From Cellvibrionaceae bacterium (lineage in GTDB: Bacteria; Pseudomonadota; Gammaproteobacteria; Pseudomonadales; Cellvibrionaceae): DNA of 5,472 nucleotides. This document shows positions 1-4,765 of the stretch, in pieces. The stretch is taken from contig JAGKWQ010000029.1 in assembly GCA_021151825.1 (NCBI GenBank), positions 1 to 5,472 on the forward strand. Direction: 5' to 3'. Under the pieces are notes generated by a model. The model was given only the letters and a program-made list of their open reading frames with translations. It made no database searches and was not told the origin of the DNA. The first letter of the stretch is position 1. Each line of letters starts with the position of its first letter. The translations under genes and the position numbers were made by a program.

Positions 1-723
1 CTTTGCAATCAGCTGAACAGCTGGCATTTCTAGCGACACGTAAAGCACGTTTTTGGATTTTTGATTAAACAGCGCCATGCTTTCGGCCATGTTCATGGTG
101 AGTGACGTTTTACCAACTCCAGGACGTGCTGCGACGATGATTAATTGCCCTCCGAAAAATCCGTTAGTCAGTCGGTCAATTCCGATAAATCCAGACGATA
201 ATCCAGCAATCGAATTTCCAGCAGCTAAAGCTGCCTCCATCCGGTCGTTGAGTTGGATGATTGCATCGAATGGGTCAACAAAGTCATCATCAGAATCGGT
301 CTGGCCAATCTTTGCGACTTCGGTCAAAGCTCGATTTACTCGGTCAATCGCCGCTCCGTTTGAGTTGATAGCGTTAATCGCGGCCATCAAATGCGCCTCA
401 GCAATCCGAAGCTCTCCAAGTTCATAAACCGACTTCGTGTAAGACTTCAAGCCAGCAGCGCTTGGGCAGGAAGTCATTGCCGCCATAATCACAGCGCGGT
501 AATTCGCGTTGAGTTGGTCAAACATCCAAGCCTCAAGCGTGCCTTCGTCGATGTAGCGACCTGAGTTCATCATTTCGCTAAGTGATTGCCAAATGTCCTG
601 ATGCGCGCGCTCTGAAAAGTGGCACGGCTTGACCTTTTCAATTGCCTCCAGTGCGGCGTCGGTTTGTGGTGATAGGATTACTGAGGCAATCAGGAATTGC
701 TCAGCTTGCAAGTTAGCCTTCAT
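1..723 (-). CDS. dnaB: DnaB-family replicative helicase, N-terminal 241 residues (cut by window edge)
   Basis: Replicative hexameric helicase that would unwind the phage replication fork, powered by NTP hydrolysis. Seen: reading from the ATG at 723 towards base 1 gives 241 uninterrupted codons. Residues 1-105 resemble the helical DnaB N-terminal domain (start MKANLQAEQFLIASVIL). Around 173-190 comes the linker-to-RecA-fold signature LSSGFIGIDRLTNGF. Walker A is ARPGVGKT at 199-206 (K205, T206), and LYVSLEMP at 227-234 matches the DnaB FSLEMP region with the conserved Glu (E232). Walker B and the remaining motifs lie beyond the window. The start codon overlaps the upstream initiator gene by 11 bases and has a CGGAG SD about 6 bases ahead, so the two are probably translationally coupled. 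A phage-borne DnaB downstream of an O-like initiator recalls P22 genes 18 and 12, where the phage does not need to capture the host helicase. The family call is firm. The symbol denotes the family only. Confidence 0.95.
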   Translation of the reverse strand, partial: MKANLQAEQFLIASVILSPQTDAALEAIEKVKPCHFSERAHQDIWQSLSEMMNSGRYIDEGTLEAWMFDQLNANYRAVIMAAMTSCPSAAGLKSYTKSVYELGELRIAEAHLMAAINAINSNGAAIDRVNRALTEVAKIGQTDSDDDFVDPFDAIIQLNDRMEAALAAGNSIAGLSSGFIGIDRLTNGFFGGQLIIVAARPGVGKTSLTMNMAESMALFNQKSKNVLYVSLEMPAVQLIAK

Positions 724-1510
724 TCGTTTCTCCGTAGTATTGTTTTTTGAATTCTAAATACGCAGCGGGGTCAGCCTTCCACGGCTCAGAGTTCAGCCAC
801 GTTGATGCGTGCTTTAGGTATTTTTTGTTTTCAGGAAGCAATCTTGACTCATCTTCTTTCAAATACAAATCGTACCAGTGGCAAATGACGTTCAGGAAAA
901 ATTCGATTTCGTCATCAGACTTCCCATTTGTGTATTTAGAAAACACGGTTTTAGCATCAGCCTTACCAACGCGCTTTTGCTCAACGCTATTCCAAAAAAC
1001 ATCGAAAGCATCTTCCCATGCCTGCCTGCTCATTTCAGGCTCAAAGCTGCATTTTTTCTTGCGAGGCTTCTTAACGGCGGATTCGACAGAATCGCCATTA
1101 GTATCTTCTTTAATTCTTATATTCTTTAATTCTTTAGGTGTTGCGTTTTGATTGTCGTCTGCTTGCGATTTGCTTGCGTTTTGCCTGTCATCGTCTTGAT
1201 ACAAAGCGTAGTTAGTTATTGATATTAAAGAATATTTATTTGTTTTTTGCCTGTTAATCATTTTGTCCTTCTCTAGCATGTCGAGAAGTTTTCTCAATTT
1301 CGCTATAGTGACACCTGTTTTTGAGCTCCAAGCCTCAAGGCCAAAGATGATTTGGCCTCTCCGTATCTCAAGAAGCGCACCGTTAAAAAGGTGTTTTTTA
1401 TCTTCAAAGTTTGCCTCTGTCAGCATTCTTAACCAGACACAAAGATAGTCTGGGTCGCTTGCTATCCAGTGGTCAAAAATTCCCCTATGTAGCTTTATCC
1501 AACCTGACAC
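713..1510 (-). CDS. Phage replication initiator, O / P22 gp18-like winged-helix protein
   Basis: Probable origin-binding replication protein of 265 residues. Seen: the opening MSGWIKLHRGIFDHWIASDP is the typical N-terminus of phage O-like replication proteins. Residues about 45-100 form a likely winged helix (RRGQIIFGLEAWSSKTGV, then KLRKLLDMLEKDKMI). Residues 105-155 are a polar, Asn/Gln/Lys-rich linker ending in a basic patch (KKPRKKK). The C-terminal part (165-260) contains W-x3-FDVFW, a VGKADAKTVF segment and HASTWLNSEPW, matching the C-terminal module of many phage replication proteins. Translation starts at GTG (1510), preceded by GAGG 8 bases upstream, and no in-frame ATG competes. The gene lies 56 bases after the KilA-N gene and overlaps the helicase start by 11 bases. 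As in lambda O, the linker-coding DNA carries repeats that look like the origin. By family analogy it binds those repeats and helps load the helicase; no loader gene is seen here. Confidence 0.85.
   Translation of the reverse strand: MSGWIKLHRGIFDHWIASDPDYLCVWLRMLTEANFEDKKHLFNGALLEIRRGQIIFGLEAWSSKTGVTIAKLRKLLDMLEKDKMINRQKTNKYSLISITNYALYQDDDRQNASKSQADDNQNATPKELKNIRIKEDTNGDSVESAVKKPRKKKCSFEPEMSRQAWEDAFDVFWNSVEQKRVGKADAKTVFSKYTNGKSDDEIEFFLNVICHWYDLYLKEDESRLLPENKKYLKHASTWLNSEPWKADPAAYLEFKKQYYGETNEG
1106..1137. repeat. Four tandem AT-rich 8-mers (possible unwinding element)
   Basis: On the plus strand the units read TTCTTTAA, TTCTTATA, TTCTTTAA and TTCTTTAG, at 1106, 1114, 1122 and 1130. Units 1 and 3 are identical, and a 13-bp direct repeat recurs with a 16-bp period. 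The 8-bp unit runs through all three codon phases, so the encoded residues (about 125-135 of the initiator) are not a simple peptide repeat. The purine/pyrimidine strand bias and AT content suit an easily melted element next to initiator-binding iterons. Confidence 0.6.
1141..1183. repeat. Three helically phased 10-bp iterons TTGCG(T/A)TTTG
   Basis: Copies lie at 1141-1150 (TTGCGTTTTG), 1163-1172 (TTGCGATTTG) and 1174-1183 (TTGCGTTTTG). Copies 1 and 3 are identical and copy 2 differs at one base. Start-to-start distances are 22 and 11 bp, about two turns and one turn of the helix, so bound protein would sit on one face. Neither distance is a multiple of three, which argues against a purely protein-level cause. 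In the initiator (minus strand) they read CAAAACGCAA and encode part of the linker (residues about 110-124). They are likely binding sites for the initiator itself. Confidence 0.6.
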
Positions 1511-1512
1511 GT

Positions 1513-1518
1513 TATAAT
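1513..1518 (+). promoter_or_regulatory. Possible -10 (TATAAT) of a short antisense transcript
   Basis: A perfect TATAAT lies on the plus strand, opposite the sense of the surrounding genes and within the SD-to-start spacer of the initiator gene. A start near 1525 would yield an RNA of about 44 bases ending at the plus-strand terminator at 1540-1568. No convincing -35 is visible (TAGCTT at the 17-bp position), and the spacer is AT-rich, so a chance match is possible. The case rests mainly on the orphan terminator downstream. Confidence 0.3.
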
Positions 1519-1539
1519 CCTCATCTCAGCTATTAAATT

Positions 1540-1568
1540 GCCCACTGCCAGCCAGCGTGGGCTTTTTT
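1540..1568 (+). terminator. Plus-strand intrinsic terminator between two minus-strand genes
   Basis: The stem is GCCCAC (1540-1545) paired with GTGGGC (1557-1562), extended by a GC/GC inner pair across a one-base bulge and capped by a 6-base loop. Six T residues follow at 1563-1568, so the functional orientation is plus. Read on the minus strand, the stem is followed by AATTTAAT, a poor U-tract, so it should not fully stop KilA-N-to-initiator readthrough. The T-tract runs into the KilA-N stop codon (1567-1569). No plus-strand gene upstream needs this terminator. Confidence 0.65.
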
Positions 1569-2064
1569 ATTTTGCAAACCCAAGTTTTAACTGGATGCTT
1601 TCAATCTCATCGGAGATTTTAATTGCATTCTGTTTTTTAATGCTCTTATGCTTTGCTAGGCCAGATGCGTGAATGCTTGCCTTTGCATTAGCAAGCTCAG
1701 CCTGAGCAACAAGATCATTTAATTTCTGCATACCACCAATAGATCTTGACGCTCTAGAAATTTCATCAAATGTCTGGATAACCTTAACTTCAAATTCAGC
1801 GTCAACCCACATTGCGTATTTATATACAAGCTCTTTACAAACCCAAGAGCCGCCAGTGTAACGCCCTCTTTTTATCGATACTGGTTCAAATGCCCGATTC
1901 TGGGCATTAAGAACAGCGATCACATTTTTAACTGATTCTTGACGCATAAACTTGTTTGGCAGTGATGCAATGCTAGAGCCAGCAGCCTTGTGTAAATCAT
2001 TCAGGCTGTATCGCCCATGCTCATCAGTTGATATTTCAACGTTGTTGATAACCAAGCTAGTCAT
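1567..2064 (-). CDS. KilA-N domain protein, probable phage DNA-binding regulator
   Basis: A 165-residue protein with one KilA-N domain, a DNA-binding fold common in phage regulatory proteins and antirepressors. Seen: GRYSLNDLHKAAG at 17-29 and GGSWVCKELVYKYAMW at 71-86, followed by FEVKVIQTFDE, are the two diagnostic KilA-N blocks. After about residue 105 comes an Ala/Lys/Gln-rich helical tail (KLNDLVAQAELANAKAS and onwards) that could oligomerise. No second C-terminal domain (ANT or Bro type) is present, so it is a short member. The ATG at 2064 has a strong AAGGAG SD six bases upstream. It is the first gene of the leftward operon, behind a candidate extended -10 promoter, and precedes the replication genes, a place where lambdoid phages often keep a small regulator. 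Its exact target is unknown. Regulation of the divergent promoters is an inference. Confidence 0.85.
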   Translation of the reverse strand: MTSLVINNVEISTDEHGRYSLNDLHKAAGSSIASLPNKFMRQESVKNVIAVLNAQNRAFEPVSIKRGRYTGGSWVCKELVYKYAMWVDAEFEVKVIQTFDEISRASRSIGGMQKLNDLVAQAELANAKASIHASGLAKHKSIKKQNAIKISDEIESIQLKLGFAK

Positions 2065-2093
2065 AAAAATCTCCTTTGGTGAATTTCATAAAT

Positions 2094-2123
2094 ATTTTAG
2101 CATTAAACATTTACTTTCTACAA
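2094..2123 (-). promoter_or_regulatory. Candidate leftward promoter for KilA-N, initiator and helicase genes
   Basis: On the minus strand, TAAAAT (complement of 2094-2099) is preceded by TGC, giving an extended -10 (TGnTAAAAT). TTGTAG (complement of 2118-2123) lies 18 bp upstream as a partial -35. Predicted start is near 2087, about 23 bases before the KilA-N ATG, leaving a short leader with a strong SD. The position at the head of the leftward gene run supports it. The -35 matches only three of six consensus bases. Confidence 0.5.
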
Positions 2124-2138
2124 GTTTTAATTTAGTAT
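2110..2138 (+). promoter_or_regulatory. Candidate rightward promoter for the recombination operon
   Basis: TTTACT (2110-2115) and TAGTAT (2133-2138) are separated by 17 bp. Each matches four of six sigma70 consensus bases. The predicted start is near 2145, giving a leader of about 19 bases with SD GGAGG at 2155-2159. Its -35 is only 2 bp from the leftward promoter's -35, so the two polymerase footprints would clash, and one repressor could control both. Confidence 0.45.
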
Positions 2139-2163
2139 ATGAAATACAAACAACGGAGGCTAT

Positions 2164-2394
2164 ATGCACAACATTAAAATCTCGTCGGTCAAATGCATGA
2201 CCGCATCGCCAGACCAGCAGATTCAGATTTCTGGAATTGTTGACCTTGAGCACTTAGTAAATTCGATTGACGATTCAGCGTTCAACTTCTTGTTTGCGCT
2301 GGTTCAGAATCGCATTGCATCAAAAGCGCTTGAATCAGCAAAGAAAGAAATTGCTATCGGTAATCTGCAAACTTTGAAAGGTAAATTGAAATGA
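2164..2394 (+). CDS. Unrecognised 76-aa protein, first gene of the recombination operon
   Basis: I do not recognise the family. It is a soluble protein of 76 residues with no signal peptide, membrane segment or cysteine cluster beyond a single Cys. The N-terminal third looks beta-rich (KISSVKCMTA, QIQISGIVDLEHLVNSI), and the rest looks helical and ends strongly basic (ALESAKKEIAIGN, then LKGKLK). Expression is well supported: the ATG at 2164 has a GGAGG SD four bases upstream, it directly follows a candidate promoter, and its stop overlaps the recT start as ATGA, so it probably feeds ribosomes to recT. Small proteins in this slot of phage operons are often host-nuclease inhibitors or recombination helpers (lambda Gam/Kil region), but nothing in this sequence shows that role. 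Confidence 0.8.
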   Translation: MHNIKISSVKCMTASPDQQIQISGIVDLEHLVNSIDDSAFNFLFALVQNRIASKALESAKKEIAIGNLQTLKGKLK

Positions 2395-3287
2395 GCCAGT
2401 TAATGACAATCCACGACATGGTGCGTGGCGTTGAGCCTGAATGCCTTAACCTAGTTTCCGCGCACAATGCGGTAAATTGGCCAGCAGAAGCAAACTATGC
2501 AATGCAGCTACTTTCTGCCAGTCAATTCGCTTTAAGTATAGCGCAGCAAAATCCTGTGTCGGTTCAGAACGCATTACGCAATGCAGCGGCCATCGGTGTC
2601 AGCCTGAACCCAGCAAGCAAGCACGCTTATTTGGTTCCTCGCAAAAGTCAGTCAGGTATGGCCATCTGCCTTGACATTAGCTATATGGGACTGCTTCATT
2701 TAGCCATGGCAACAGGATCGATTGAGTTTGGACAGGCTAAGCTGGTTTATGAAACAGACATTTATGAAAACCAAGGCATTGATAAAGCACCTAAGCACGT
2801 TTACAACTCATTCAGAAATCGCGGCGCTTTAGTCGGCGCTTACTGCGTTGTCAGGACTTCAACGGGTGCATACCTGACTGAGGAAATGAGCGTTGAACAA
2901 CTGCATGAGGTGCGCAATCGCTCAGAAGCATTTACTGGAGGTAAGCAGGGCAAGCCACCATCAGGACCATGGGTTACTGACTACGAAGAGATGTGTCGTA
3001 AGACTGTAGTTAAGCGTGCATCAAAATACTGGCCTAAAGTTGACCGACTGCACGATGCTATCGAATACTTAAACGCCGACGGCGGCGAAGGTATTGTCAA
3101 AGATGAGCCTGCTCGCGATGTAACGCCAATTAGCCTTGAATCAGAGGCATGGCTGACTGACCATTACAATTCATTATCTGATGAATCAAAACCAAAGATG
3201 CTGGCTTGGTTAAAAGTAGAAGCTATATGCCATCTAACAGAACAACAAGCTCAATCAGCGATTAAAGCGCTTAAGGCGAAGAAATGA
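2391..3287 (+). CDS. recT: RecT-family single-strand annealing protein
   Basis: Phage recombinase that would bind ssDNA and anneal complementary strands, working with a 5'-3' exonuclease. It is 298 residues, slightly longer than E. coli RecT (269). Seen: the RecT core signature ALRNAAAIGVSLNPASKHAY with LVPR at 61-84, then ISYMGLLHLAMATGSIE at 96-112, GALVGAYCVV at 145-154, an EEMSVEQ-to-RNRS segment at 164-178, and GPWVTDYEEMCRKTVVKRAS at 192-211 followed by KYWPK. These match the family from end to end, with no breaks. Residues 240-298 form a separate acidic-then-helical tail that probably folds on its own. The ATG overlaps the preceding stop (ATGA) with AAAGG nine bases upstream. The gene lies directly before a YqaJ exonuclease and an SSB, the usual partners. 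Confidence 0.95.
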   Translation: MSQLMTIHDMVRGVEPECLNLVSAHNAVNWPAEANYAMQLLSASQFALSIAQQNPVSVQNALRNAAAIGVSLNPASKHAYLVPRKSQSGMAICLDISYMGLLHLAMATGSIEFGQAKLVYETDIYENQGIDKAPKHVYNSFRNRGALVGAYCVVRTSTGAYLTEEMSVEQLHEVRNRSEAFTGGKQGKPPSGPWVTDYEEMCRKTVVKRASKYWPKVDRLHDAIEYLNADGGEGIVKDEPARDVTPISLESEAWLTDHYNSLSDESKPKMLAWLKVEAICHLTEQQAQSAIKALKAKK

Positions 3288-4000
3288 GCATCTACAACCG
3301 CGCAGTGGCGCAACTTGGAAGCCTTGAATCAGTTTTTGGATTCAGCCCAGTGCAAGTACAGCAGAAATCAGCAGATTGGCACACTATGAAGCTCGGTGTG
3401 CTATCTGCAAGCAACGCAGATAAGATTGTTGCTAAGCGCGATTCAGAAGGCCGACAAAGCTACATGGCAAGCCTGATTAGCCAGGTTTGCTCATGCACTC
3501 TGCCTGATGAATTGCCGTTCAAGCAATTAGAGCATGGCAACCTATACGAGCCAGCTGCCCGTGATGCGCTCTCAGCAGCGCTTGGATTCGTTGAAATTAA
3601 AGAGCTGCCATTCATGTACATGGATGAGTCTTTGCGCGTTGGCGTGTCTCCTGATGGCGTTTTTGATGAAACAGCTGTCGAGATTAAAGCGCCATTTAAC
3701 GGAGAAAACTACATCAAGTTCGCAGCGTTTGGCGGCAACAAAAAATCATGGAAATGGCAGGCGCAGTTTCAGCTATTTGCGACAAAAGCTGAGCAGCACA
3801 TTTTCTGTCAGTACGATCCACGCATGGTTTTATGCAACAACCTGCATTACTCGGTAACTGAAAAGTCAGAAGCAGACCAATCAACATTAAGTGATGCAAT
3901 ACCACAATTCATCGCTGACATGGATGAGGCGTTAAATTCTTTAGGCGTCACATTTGGTCAGCATTGGGAATATTTGAAACAACAAAGAGGAATGAAATAA
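3284..4000 (+). CDS. YqaJ-family viral recombinase exonuclease
   Basis: A 238-residue lambda-exonuclease-fold nuclease, expected to resect 5' strands at double-strand ends and so make ssDNA for RecT. Seen: SADWHTMKLGVLSASNADKI at 29-48 is the N-terminal YqaJ block. HGNLYEPAARDAL at 84-96 carries conserved Glu89. VGVSPDGVFD at 119-128 carries Asp124, and AVEIKAPF at 131-138 supplies Glu133 and Lys135, completing the D-ExK metal-binding centre. WQAQFQLFAT at 158-167 is the downstream Gln-containing motif. All expected catalytic residues are present, so it should be active. Its start overlaps the recT stop (ATGA), with AAGG seven bases upstream, and its stop overlaps the ssb start (TAATG). That supports coordinated amounts of annealase, nuclease and SSB. 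Magnesium dependence and strand polarity are inferred from the family. Confidence 0.93.
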   Translation: MSIYNRAVAQLGSLESVFGFSPVQVQQKSADWHTMKLGVLSASNADKIVAKRDSEGRQSYMASLISQVCSCTLPDELPFKQLEHGNLYEPAARDALSAALGFVEIKELPFMYMDESLRVGVSPDGVFDETAVEIKAPFNGENYIKFAAFGGNKKSWKWQAQFQLFATKAEQHIFCQYDPRMVLCNNLHYSVTEKSEADQSTLSDAIPQFIADMDEALNSLGVTFGQHWEYLKQQRGMK

Positions 4001-4461
4001 TGAACAACCTATCAATTTCAGGAAATGTCGGACGCGATGCAGAATTGCGCACCGTAAATACAGCAAACGGATCGCAGTCAGTATTGAGCTTTCCTGTCGC
4101 TGTAAAGTCGAGCAGAAAAGGTGATGACGGAAAATACATCAGCGATTGGTTTGATTGCTCGTTGTGGGGTAAGCGTGCCGAGTCTCTTGCGCAGTACATT
4201 AAAAAAGGCGGTGCCGTCTCTGTCTGTGGTGATGTATCACTTGAGCAGTACACAACAAATCAAGGTCAAGCTGGCGCAAAAATGAAGGTTAATGTGCGTG
4301 AAGTTACATTGTTAGGCGGCAAGCAAGAACAGCAAGCTGCCACTACGCAGCAACCTGCACAACAACCAGCGCCACAACAACGCCAACCGCAGCAGAACTA
4401 CCAGCCTCAGATTGGTCAGCCTCCGTCTAACTACTTTGATGACGAAATGCCAGACTTCTAG
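4000..4461 (+). CDS. ssb: Phage single-stranded DNA-binding protein
   Basis: Bacterial-type SSB of 153 residues that coats ssDNA during replication and recombination. Seen: an OB fold across residues 1-106 (MNNLSISGNVGRDAELR, FPVAVKS, WFDCSLWGKRAESLAQYIKKG, VNVREVTLLGG). A Gln/Pro-rich linker follows at about 109-142. The tail YFDDEMPDF corresponds to the acidic C-terminal tip through which cellular SSB (ending in DDDIPF) recruits partners. It ends in DF rather than PF. The ATG at 4000 is preferred: it overlaps the exonuclease stop as TAATG, has GAGG at 3987-3990, and begins at the usual SSB N-terminus. An in-frame TTG at 3964 would add 12 unrelated residues encoded inside the exonuclease gene. 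It is last in the operon and is followed by a strong terminator. It probably works with the RecT and exonuclease encoded just upstream and at the phage fork. Confidence 0.96.
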   Translation: MNNLSISGNVGRDAELRTVNTANGSQSVLSFPVAVKSSRKGDDGKYISDWFDCSLWGKRAESLAQYIKKGGAVSVCGDVSLEQYTTNQGQAGAKMKVNVREVTLLGGKQEQQAATTQQPAQQPAPQQRQPQQNYQPQIGQPPSNYFDDEMPDF

Positions 4462-4469
4462 CAACCAGC

Positions 4470-4489
4470 AGCGCCTTCGGGCGCTTTTT
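4470..4489 (+). terminator. Intrinsic terminator after ssb
   Basis: A perfect 6-bp stem AGCGCC / GGCGCT (4470-4475 with 4480-4485) closes a TTCG tetraloop, one of the most stable loops, and is followed by a run of five T (4485-4489). It lies 8 bases after the ssb stop and ends the recombination operon. No strong promoter is seen between it and the next gene at 4503, so downstream genes may depend on partial readthrough or antitermination. Confidence 0.9.
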
Positions 4490-4502
4490 ATTGGACTCAG
4501 AT

Positions 4503-4637
4503 ATGAACAGACTATATCTATGTTACCGATGCTTTGGCCATAAGTGCTCAAACTCGTTCAATGCTGAGCAGTTACCACTTTTCTGGTGCAGGTGGTGTAA
4601 GTTGTGCCAAGCCAAACCAGTAGGACTCACAAAATGA
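4503..4637 (+). CDS. 44-aa six-cysteine protein, possible zinc-binding mini-protein
   Basis: A short ORF of 44 residues, beginning MNRLYLCYRC. It has six cysteines: C7, C10 (CxxC), C15, C29, C32 and C35 (CxxCxxC), plus H13 and aromatic residues (Y, F, W) between them. Paired CxxC knuckles with an intervening loop are typical of zinc ribbons, so structural zinc binding is likely if the protein is made. I do not recognise a family. Its stop overlaps the next start as ATGA, and that close packing is the best evidence that it is a real gene. The SD is weak (GGA at 4493-4495, seven bases upstream). The gene begins 13 bases after the ssb terminator, so expression may need readthrough. Confidence 0.6.
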   Translation: MNRLYLCYRCFGHKCSNSFNAEQLPLFWCRWCKLCQAKPVGLTK

Positions 4638-4765
4638 AATGCTACCAAATCACCATTGCAGGGTATAAACCATTTACATACATCACCGACCTACCACCGC
4701 GCGACATACCAGCCGCCATCTTGGAGCGGTTTCGGCAAGCAGCGGTGCTGGTTGTACCACTTTGA
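4634..4765 (+). CDS. 43-aa hypothetical protein, possibly the front part of a frameshifted gene
   Basis: Unrecognised protein starting MKCYQITIAGYKPFTYITDL and continuing as a predicted amphipathic helix (IPAAILERFRQAAVLVV). The ATG overlaps the preceding stop (ATGA) and has AGGA at 4622-4625, eight bases upstream, which supports both gene and start. It stops early at TGA 4763-4765, but the +1 frame stays open to 4826 and reads like protein (YHFEFVGVVGLAGITEEERW). Shifting +1 anywhere from TTT-C at 4730 to the CTT-TGA stop would give one 63-residue product ending at 4826. It may therefore be a genuine mini-gene, a gene broken by one base, a sequencing slip, or a recoded gene. The sequence alone does not decide. 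Confidence 0.55.
   Translation: MKCYQITIAGYKPFTYITDLPPRDIPAAILERFRQAAVLVVPL

Larger units (their letters stand above)
1102..1254. other. Candidate phage replication origin inside the initiator gene
   Basis: A 150-bp stretch in the linker-coding part of the initiator gene combines three short iterons (1141-1183), AT-rich tandem 8-mers (1106-1137), a second AT-rich stretch (about 1208-1249) and two copies of TTTTGCCTGT (1179-1188 and 1245-1254, 66 bp apart). Lambda and P22 are known to place their origins inside the initiator gene (O, 18), with iterons beside an AT-rich unwinding element. Repeat spacings of 8, 11 and 22 bp are not multiples of three, so the repetition is not a by-product of a repeated peptide. 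Function is inferred from this layout. Confidence 0.55.
2083..2145. repeat. Widely spaced perfect 8-bp inverted repeat across the divergent promoters
   Basis: ATTTCATA at 2083-2090 and its exact complement TATGAAAT at 2138-2145 flank the promoter pair almost symmetrically. Each arm lies near the predicted start point of one promoter. It could be a two-site operator bound cooperatively. The region is very AT-rich, so an 8-bp match may be chance, and no bound protein is identified. Confidence 0.3.

Noticed and set aside
77..427. Plus-strand ORF of 116 codons opposite the helicase gene
   Set aside because: The minus-strand frame encodes clear DnaB motifs including Walker A. The plus ORF has no SD or family resemblance and is a shadow.
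747..1151. Plus-strand ORF of 134 codons opposite the initiator gene
   Set aside because: The minus strand carries recognisable O-like replication protein blocks with SD and start. The plus frame shows neither.
1952..2200. Plus-strand ORF running from KilA-N into the 76-aa gene
   Set aside because: It crosses the KilA-N start, the promoter region and another gene's start in a different frame, with no ribosome site.
3566..3581. GCGCT/AGCGC inverted repeat with a boxA-like CGCTCTCA in the exonuclease gene
   Set aside because: It lies in conserved coding sequence, has no matching boxB hairpin, and is too short to separate from chance.
3964..3999. Upstream TTG start for ssb adding 12 residues
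   Set aside because: The extension lies inside the exonuclease gene and is not SSB-like. The ATG at 4000 has an SD and the canonical SSB N-terminus.
3948..4253. Minus-strand ORF of 101 codons over the ssb start
   Set aside because: It is opposite conserved exonuclease and SSB coding sequence, with no expression signals.
4321..4420. Repetitive CAA/CAG/CCA-rich stretch considered as a DNA repeat
   Set aside because: It is explained by the Gln/Pro-rich linker of SSB, which is normal for the family.
4491..4518. TTGGAC / TATATC as a promoter for the small-gene cluster
   Set aside because: Both boxes are weak, the -10 lacks the conserved final T, and the start point would fall inside the first gene.
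4312..4551. Minus-strand Leu/Arg-rich ORF opposite the SSB linker
   Set aside because: The composition is simply the complement of the Gln/Pro-rich SSB linker codons, and it crosses the ssb terminator.
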